Below, piece after piece: positions 58,991 to 64,000 of a stretch of 64,000 nt of DNA. Location: positions 1-64,000 of the forward strand of contig NZ_CANLSU010000007.1 of the NCBI RefSeq assembly GCF_947493875.1, in the 5' to 3' direction. Made by a program: the position numbers and the translations under genes. This DNA comes from an uncultured Marinococcus sp. GTDB lineage: Bacteria > Bacillota > Bacilli > Bacillales > Marinococcaceae. The first letter of the stretch is position 1. Every line of letters begins with the position of its first letter. The notes beneath the pieces were generated by a model that was not told the DNA's origin, did no database searches, and saw nothing but the letters and a program-made list of their open reading frames with translations.

Positions 58991-61945
58991 TCAGCTGTTT
59001 TCTTTTTCAAGCTCTTCTGCAGCCTGAAATATGCGCGCTGCATTCTGCTTATCTGAGTAACTGAAAATCATTTTTCTGTTTTCGCTTACCGCTTTCTTTT
59101 CGGTCCACCCACGCTTCAAATGACGCCGCAGACTTTTCAGAAGCTCTTCCTCCGAATGAACAACATCTCCAAGAAAAGTCTCTTCAAGCGGCCGCAGACT
59201 TCCACCCTGGAAAAATCGTTTCGTATCGAAATGATAATAGATGACCGGCTTCTGCATATACGTAAAATCAAAGGATACGCTCGAGTAGTCGGTGATCATC
59301 AGCATGCTTTCCTTTAACAGCTGCTGAACCGTTTTTGTGCCCAGTTTGACTACTTCGATTTTATCACTGTTAATTTTATCAAAGGCGTTCGTGTACTGCT
59401 GCATCCGGTAGTGCGGGTAAAACTGCAGCACTACGTCATTTTTCTCTAAAAACCGGTGCAGCTTCGGATTTTCCAGAAAGCTTTTGTACCGTCGGTAATA
59501 TTCCGACTCCAGAAAGGTCTCTTTGGAATGAAGCCATTCCCGCCAGGTCGGAATAAAAATAATTTTCCGCTCCGCCGGCACGCCCTCAAGAAGATTATCA
59601 AACCTTGAGAGACCCGTTACCTGTACGTTCTCTTCGTCGTAATGCATCTTTTTCATTACCATTTTCTTTTCAATTTTCGAGCTGACACAAAACAGATGAA
59701 ACGGGTATTTATAGTATTCCCGGTTATATTCCACACGCTTTCGTCCAAGCACGCCGTGCTGCAGGAAGACACGCAGGCCGCTTCGGTAGGATTCCATTAG
59801 CGACCCTTTAAACGGCAGAAAATATTCAATATCATGTGATCCGAAAAAGGCAGTTGCCTTAAGACAAACGTCCACGTGCTCATCGCTTCCGATAATCAGC
59901 ACGTTCCCAAGCCTCTCCACAGCTTCCCGGTCCATGGAATCTTCCTCAATCGCGTAGTATACCGCCATTTCGGGATAGGCAGTACGGCAGTATTTGAAAA
60001 AATGATACCCCGTATCCTGTGCAGTATCCGGCCGCTCCCCGATAACCCACACTGCTGGCTTTTTCCCGGCCCTTTGCATTCTGGCATTTTCTTCCCGGAG
60101 CTTCAGGAAATGCTTACGAGGATAAGTGGTCGTTTCTATTTTCACATTTCCCCGCGGCGTATAGGTGACATACCAGGAAACCGCCCGATCTCCTTCTTCA
60201 AGCACCCACGAATGCAGGATTTCATCTTTATAATAAATAAAATCTTTTTTTCCAAGCTTTCGTTCGTGTACAAACTCCCCTGCATGCAGGCGGATATAGA
60301 TGTCCAGCACAGCCTTATCACCGTGAAGCGAGCGGAAATCTTTGAATGCCGCTTCCGCTTCAAATTGTACCCAGCTATCTTTCAGGTGCTGGTTTCTGAT
60401 AGTTAAGTGATGCTCTTCATTTGTTTCCCTGTTTTTCACCACTACCGTTACCCGCTGTCTCGGCCGCAGGTTACGTGTCAAAGTTGTAAAACGGGCCTGC
60501 CCTTCAATAATAAATTTCCCATTCTTCACCTTCATCGATGTAATGTCCTTGGCAATGTCGATTTCATCTATGGAGAATGCGACACGTTTACTTGTCGTCC
60601 GGTAAAATTGGTGGCGGTAGATTTTGTCCTGGTGGTACCATTCAAGCTTTGTATTTTTCACCAGATTCCTGCTGTTGGAACGCAGCCGGTAGTCAATCTT
60701 CTCCCCATCCCTGGTAACACGAAGGTAGAGGTCCGACCGCCCAAGCCGGTAGGGATGTTTTCCTCTCCCGGTTTCATTTTTAAATAAATTCGTCATTTTT
60801 CCATGAAAAACGTATTGCGCCTGCCTGGAATGCAGCTTGTATACACGCACTGGCACAGAAGCTTCTTCATTAGTGTCTCTGTTTTTCCATACGAGCTCCC
60901 ATGCGTCCGGGCTGTAGCGGTTCCAGTAAAGCGTACCCCGGAAATGGATGATATTCTGTTCATAACTGGCGCGCACCGTATACAGTTTGACGTTTTCTGT
61001 CTGAATCATAACTGAAGCCGAATAATTCTGGGTACGGTACACTCGGAAGCTGACCGCCCCTTTTTCATAATGAGGGGCGTACCACTTGGATGCTTTTGCC
61101 ATATCCCTGGCCGGCATATGAAGACGATGCCGCCATAATGGCTTCGCGCTGGCGTCTGCGATATAAAAATCCCATACACCTGTAAAATGACTTGAAGCAT
61201 CCAGTTCTACAGTCGATGACCACCATTTATCGTCCTGCCATTCAACGGGGTAGTAATATTTCTTTGACTCTCCACGCTTTTTCAGAATCAATTGAAGCTT
61301 TGACGGCCATCCGTTTGCTTCAAGCAGCTTTTTTGAAGCTGTGCCGAGCAATAACCAACCGTGGTCGACTGCTTCTATGTCCATCAGATATGCAGGAAAG
61401 AGCTTCACTTTTTTTCCGGAGGGCCTGGTGACTTTCAGCTCCAGGTTATTAAATTTATTGAGTACAGGCCTGAACAAACAGCCCTTTTCGTTTACACTAA
61501 TTGTCCCCTTCTGCAGCCAGGTTGTCCCGCTTCTTCCGGTTTTCAGGCGAAAACGAATTCCTTCCTTCCTATTTGAAAGCACCGCCCAGCCAATCGCTTT
61601 AAAAGGAATATCAGTCGCCAGCTTTTCAAGCAGTACATAAGGCACATAGCCTTCAAACGTCGAAAAGCTCCGTCCGTTTCTCACATCGGCCGCGAAAAAA
61701 CGAAGCGGTACCCTGATCCGGTTTTCCCATTCCGGCCCCGCTGCCCATTCGATAAAAGAGTACTCTTCTTCGATACGCTTTGGCAGCCGGTCATCTCCAA
61801 TTTCAATACGGATGGTTATACCATGGTCATCTCCAAGCCATTCCTTCGTCCGGCAGCTGTACTGCTTTTCCTTCCACGGCGACTGTCTTTTCTTAAGCTG
61901 CTGCACTGGTGTCCGGTAATGCGTTTTTATCGCTGGTGCCTTCAT
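58991..61945 (-). CDS. large CDP-glycerol:poly(glycerophosphate) glycerophosphotransferase
   Basis: Protein of 984 residues. The C-terminal 350 residues are a TagF-type domain: VFLQHGVLGRKRVEYNREYY (catalytic His), TGLSRFDNLL, IIFIPTWREWL and MLITDYSSVSFDF. The first 600 residues are rich in Trp, Tyr, Arg and Lys and look like repeated beta-strand modules, unlike the short N-terminal part of B. subtilis TagF (746 residues in total). No membrane helix is seen. The start at 61945 lies behind AGAGGAGA; the longer frame from 62023 has none. It probably polymerises the glycerol-phosphate main chain. Confidence 0.87.
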   Translation of the reverse strand: MKAPAIKTHYRTPVQQLKKRQSPWKEKQYSCRTKEWLGDDHGITIRIEIGDDRLPKRIEEEYSFIEWAAGPEWENRIRVPLRFFAADVRNGRSFSTFEGYVPYVLLEKLATDIPFKAIGWAVLSNRKEGIRFRLKTGRSGTTWLQKGTISVNEKGCLFRPVLNKFNNLELKVTRPSGKKVKLFPAYLMDIEAVDHGWLLLGTASKKLLEANGWPSKLQLILKKRGESKKYYYPVEWQDDKWWSSTVELDASSHFTGVWDFYIADASAKPLWRHRLHMPARDMAKASKWYAPHYEKGAVSFRVYRTQNYSASVMIQTENVKLYTVRASYEQNIIHFRGTLYWNRYSPDAWELVWKNRDTNEEASVPVRVYKLHSRQAQYVFHGKMTNLFKNETGRGKHPYRLGRSDLYLRVTRDGEKIDYRLRSNSRNLVKNTKLEWYHQDKIYRHQFYRTTSKRVAFSIDEIDIAKDITSMKVKNGKFIIEGQARFTTLTRNLRPRQRVTVVVKNRETNEEHHLTIRNQHLKDSWVQFEAEAAFKDFRSLHGDKAVLDIYIRLHAGEFVHERKLGKKDFIYYKDEILHSWVLEEGDRAVSWYVTYTPRGNVKIETTTYPRKHFLKLREENARMQRAGKKPAVWVIGERPDTAQDTGYHFFKYCRTAYPEMAVYYAIEEDSMDREAVERLGNVLIIGSDEHVDVCLKATAFFGSHDIEYFLPFKGSLMESYRSGLRVFLQHGVLGRKRVEYNREYYKYPFHLFCVSSKIEKKMVMKKMHYDEENVQVTGLSRFDNLLEGVPAERKIIFIPTWREWLHSKETFLESEYYRRYKSFLENPKLHRFLEKNDVVLQFYPHYRMQQYTNAFDKINSDKIEVVKLGTKTVQQLLKESMLMITDYSSVSFDFTYMQKPVIYYHFDTKRFFQGGSLRPLEETFLGDVVHSEEELLKSLRRHLKRGWTEKKAVSENRKMIFSYSDKQNAARIFQAAEELEKENS

Positions 61946-62043
61946 CTCGACGCTCTCCTCTGTGGTCAAACTCTTTTCACTATGTAAAATGCGGACGCTC
62001 TGAAGGTCCGCATTACGTTTCATATCAGTATAGCATATGCGTA

Positions 62044-63591
62044 TTAGTAGCTTCTATACGCAGACGGCCGAGTATACGTTTCGGCAAGCCGGGCTCTCCA
62101 GGCAAAATCATCCTCCGCATGGTCATGACGTCTTGGCACCCATTTTTTCCCGATAATCATCGTCTCCGGCCGTTCCTTGGTATACTGTTTCCATTCCGGA
62201 ATGTCTCCGTGCCCGGGGTCCCCTTCCCTCGCGAACCGAACCCAGGCGTCCTGCATCCGTCTGGTGAGCCCCGGGCTTTCATTTATGCCTAAAAGCGTCC
62301 GGTTCCGGAGGGAAAAAGCTGTTTTAACCGTATTAAACAAATATCCGAGCTCCAGCCCGTGGCAGGCTTTCAGCCAGCGGGCTTCCACATTGAAACGGTA
62401 TTGATACACCCTCCCCCCAGCCCGGGAATACAGCTCGCTAAGCTCTGTGTGATACAAACGAAATGCCCGGTCTGTAAACATCTGCATAAAAATCTGCGAG
62501 CGGCTCCATCTGGGATACCTCTTCTTATAGTCCTGGTAAACTGCCATCGTTGTCTCTTCTGACATATGCTCATATTTTCGAAGATAAAATAATACATACG
62601 TGTCCACCGATTTTTTCTTGCGCAGCTCTGGAATGAGCAGCTTGAAAAAATGCATCTCGTCTGCGTTGGAGCCGTGAAGGAGCTGTACCTTTCCCGCGTT
62701 TTCCTGAATCGCCCGCTCTACGTCAAACGGAATAATTTCTCCATCCGGGGTAGGGGCAAACATTCTGGAGCCGTTATATGGACCGTTGGAGGTAAAATTT
62801 TTGTCCACGAACGACACCGTCGTTTTTACCAGATTTTCTGCCGGAGTGGTACAGATGTCATTCATGGAATGCAGGCCGAGCTTGTAAATAAGCTGATCAG
62901 AAATGTTCACCGCATCCTCCACCGAACGCGCAAGTCCGGTGATCACTCCGCTTTGAGCGATGGCCTTCTGGAAAAGCCCGCGGGCGGATGGCGCAGCGAG
63001 CAGGGCTGTTGCGCTGATGCTTCCGGCTGACTCTCCAAAGATGGTGACATTTCCTGGATCGCCGCCAAAGCTTTCAATATTTTCCTGTACCCAGCGGAGT
63101 GCTTCCATTTGGTCCAGCAGGCCGAGGTTTTTCATGTAGGCCCGTTCCGATCCGCAAATATTTTCTGCATCCAAAAAACCAAACATCCCCAGCCGGTAAT
63201 TAATACTCGCCATTACTACTTCTCCCCGGGAAGCCAACGATTTTCCGTCATACAGCGCCTCCCGGTTCGAGCCGCTGTTAAAGCCGCCGCCATGAATAAA
63301 TACCATCACCGGCCGGCGGTGCACCGGCTCTTCGTCCGGTCTCCAGATATTCACATGCAGGCAGTCCTCCGATTCCGTACCTTTTCTGAGGCCTTCCACG
63401 GACTGCGGACAGGCGGGACCGTAATCCAAAGCGCTGTATAATTCCTTGGATTCACCTAAACGCTGTGGTTTTTTAAACCGCTCCGCTTCTGCGTATTTTA
63501 TACCAAGATACTCTTGAACATGTTTATATAAACGCCCTTCAAATATTCCTGCAGGCGCATGCAGCCGGACAGTTCCTTTTGATTTTTTCAT
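62044..63591 (-). CDS. type-B carboxylesterase (para-nitrobenzyl esterase family)
   Basis: Alpha/beta hydrolase of 515 residues. The oxyanion loop FIHGGGFNSGS, the nucleophile Ser188 in FGESAGSIS and the SEDCLHVNIWRP segment are typical of bacterial carboxylesterases related to PnbA. The acid and His residues are expected at about residue 310 and 405 (ACHGLELGYLF). No signal peptide, so cytoplasmic. ATG 63591 follows GGAGGAT closely. The substrate is unknown. It precedes the large teichoic acid gene on the same strand but is probably unrelated in function. Confidence 0.92.
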   Translation of the reverse strand: MKKSKGTVRLHAPAGIFEGRLYKHVQEYLGIKYAEAERFKKPQRLGESKELYSALDYGPACPQSVEGLRKGTESEDCLHVNIWRPDEEPVHRRPVMVFIHGGGFNSGSNREALYDGKSLASRGEVVMASINYRLGMFGFLDAENICGSERAYMKNLGLLDQMEALRWVQENIESFGGDPGNVTIFGESAGSISATALLAAPSARGLFQKAIAQSGVITGLARSVEDAVNISDQLIYKLGLHSMNDICTTPAENLVKTTVSFVDKNFTSNGPYNGSRMFAPTPDGEIIPFDVERAIQENAGKVQLLHGSNADEMHFFKLLIPELRKKKSVDTYVLFYLRKYEHMSEETTMAVYQDYKKRYPRWSRSQIFMQMFTDRAFRLYHTELSELYSRAGGRVYQYRFNVEARWLKACHGLELGYLFNTVKTAFSLRNRTLLGINESPGLTRRMQDAWVRFAREGDPGHGDIPEWKQYTKERPETMIIGKKWVPRRHDHAEDDFAWRARLAETYTRPSAYRSY

Positions 63592-63782
63592 TTTTATCCT
63601 CCATAAATACTAAGTTATGTTTATTTTATCAGTAAGAAAATATGTATATTTTAATTCTTCCTCATATTAGTCGACGGAACAAATGGCGGGTTACGTATAA
63701 ACAGCTACATATTCTTACAAATTTTTACTTATAATTATGACATTTATATTATCAGCAGGCAGCTGTTCTGTTTACTGTAAAT

Positions 63783-63823
63783 AAAAAAGCTGCAGCCCCC
63801 GGTTACCAGGGATTGCAGCTTTT
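63783..63823 (-). terminator. terminator of the partial transporter gene
   Basis: AAAAGCTGCA and TGCAGCTTTT form a 10-bp stem with an inner CCC/GGG pairing; on the minus strand it ends in a T run. Confidence 0.85.
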
Positions 63824-63828
63824 AGTTA

Positions 63829-64000
63829 TCAGTTCTTAACGTCAGGATTGCTGACTTCTGTATCCCGTTTATTCATTACGTAAAGAACCCCAAGGACGAT
63901 GAGTACAAAAACACTGAATACCGCAAGCACACCATAGCCTTCTCCTAAAAATCCGGACCGGTAAACGAGAGAGCCAAAAATGCCTCCCAGCGCCGGTGCC
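63829..64000 (-). CDS. C-terminal end of a membrane transporter (probably MFS), partial
   Basis: The last 56 codons of a gene that continues beyond the window. The reading frame ends in TGA at 63831-63829. It encodes part of one helix (PALGGIFGSLVYRSG), then GEGYGVLAVFSVFVLIVLGV as a final membrane helix, and a short charged tail (NKRDTEVSNPDVKN). This is the usual end of a 12-helix MFS permease, but the piece is too short for a firm family call. Confidence 0.6.
   Translation of the reverse strand, partial: APALGGIFGSLVYRSGFLGEGYGVLAVFSVFVLIVLGVLYVMNKRDTEVSNPDVKN

Noticed and set aside
1-64000. CRISPR arrays, insertion sequences, prophage or attachment sites
   Set aside because: No spaced direct repeats, transposase or integrase frames, or tRNA-flanked duplications were seen; the tRNA-Leu is followed by its own terminator and a housekeeping gene.

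Overview
The window is a stretch of chromosome from a low-to-mid-GC Gram-positive bacterium of the Bacillaceae. Strong AGGAGG-type ribosome binding sites, GTG and TTG starts, treP-treC-treR order, a tag-type wall teichoic acid cluster, YtvA, OhrA, CshA, an ABC-F protein like YfmR, an SE1832-family protein and a YtvI-like protein all point there. Very acidic secreted proteins suggest a halophilic or alkaliphilic member. This is an inference from gene content; no rRNA gene is present. The DNA looks like ordinary core and niche chromosome: I see no phage, transposase, integrase or CRISPR array.

Layout. 1-4105: trehalose PTS operon with a TreR operator in its promoter. 4153-5094: a Cas4/AddB-like PD-(D/E)XK nuclease whose real start seems to be a CTG. 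5163-10981: SDR dehydrogenase, YtvI-like permease, aldehyde dehydrogenase, a membrane protein, a deaminase, an MBL-fold hydrolase and a DUF1499 protein. 11046-15349: Fe3+-siderophore uptake (binding protein, fused permease, convergent ATPase) with Fur boxes at both ends, then an SE1832-family gene. 15387-15540: remnant of an NlpC/P60 hydrolase. 15647-20294: Old Yellow Enzyme, diacylglycerol-kinase-like protein, a Fur-box-flanked DUF2325 gene with an unknown partner, a YjlB-type cupin and an oxidoreductase. 20369-27000 (minus strand): cation/proton antiporter, an HxlR regulator overlapping a half-length 3-dehydroquinate synthase II homologue, an ABC-F protein and CshA.

27246-32706: small unknown protein, OhrA, the blue-light receptor YtvA, two tandem cold-shock genes, a 44-residue membrane peptide, an ion-channel-like protein without a normal selectivity filter, tRNA-Leu(CAG), sirtuin and a Fur-box nitroreductase. 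32761-46616: thiosulfate transporter, TetR/MFS pair, MetE, acetyltransferase, MarR/MMPL efflux pair, GntR/CstA divergent pair, FUSC exporter. 46649-55009 (minus strand): TPP enzyme, GAF-GAF-PAS-GGDEF-EAL protein, oxidoreductase, wall-anchored Excalibur protein, and an acetyltransferase/UPF0158/esterase operon. 55102-61945: wall teichoic acid synthesis and export (TagH, TagG, two glycerophosphotransferases, TagD). 62044-64000: a type-B carboxylesterase and the end of a transporter.

How the genes work together. Trehalose enters as trehalose-6-phosphate and is split by TreC under TreR control. Iron supply is a theme, with five Fur-like sites near siderophore uptake, DUF2325, cupin and nitroreductase genes. 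TagD makes CDP-glycerol, the two transferases polymerise it, and TagGH exports the polymer. The items I would look at first are the half-length dehydroquinate synthase II coupled to HxlR, the CTG-started nuclease, the Fur-box DUF2325 pair, the 43-bp palindrome upstream of a wall protein promoter, and the near-identical csp genes whose leader hairpin keeps its stem but not its loop.
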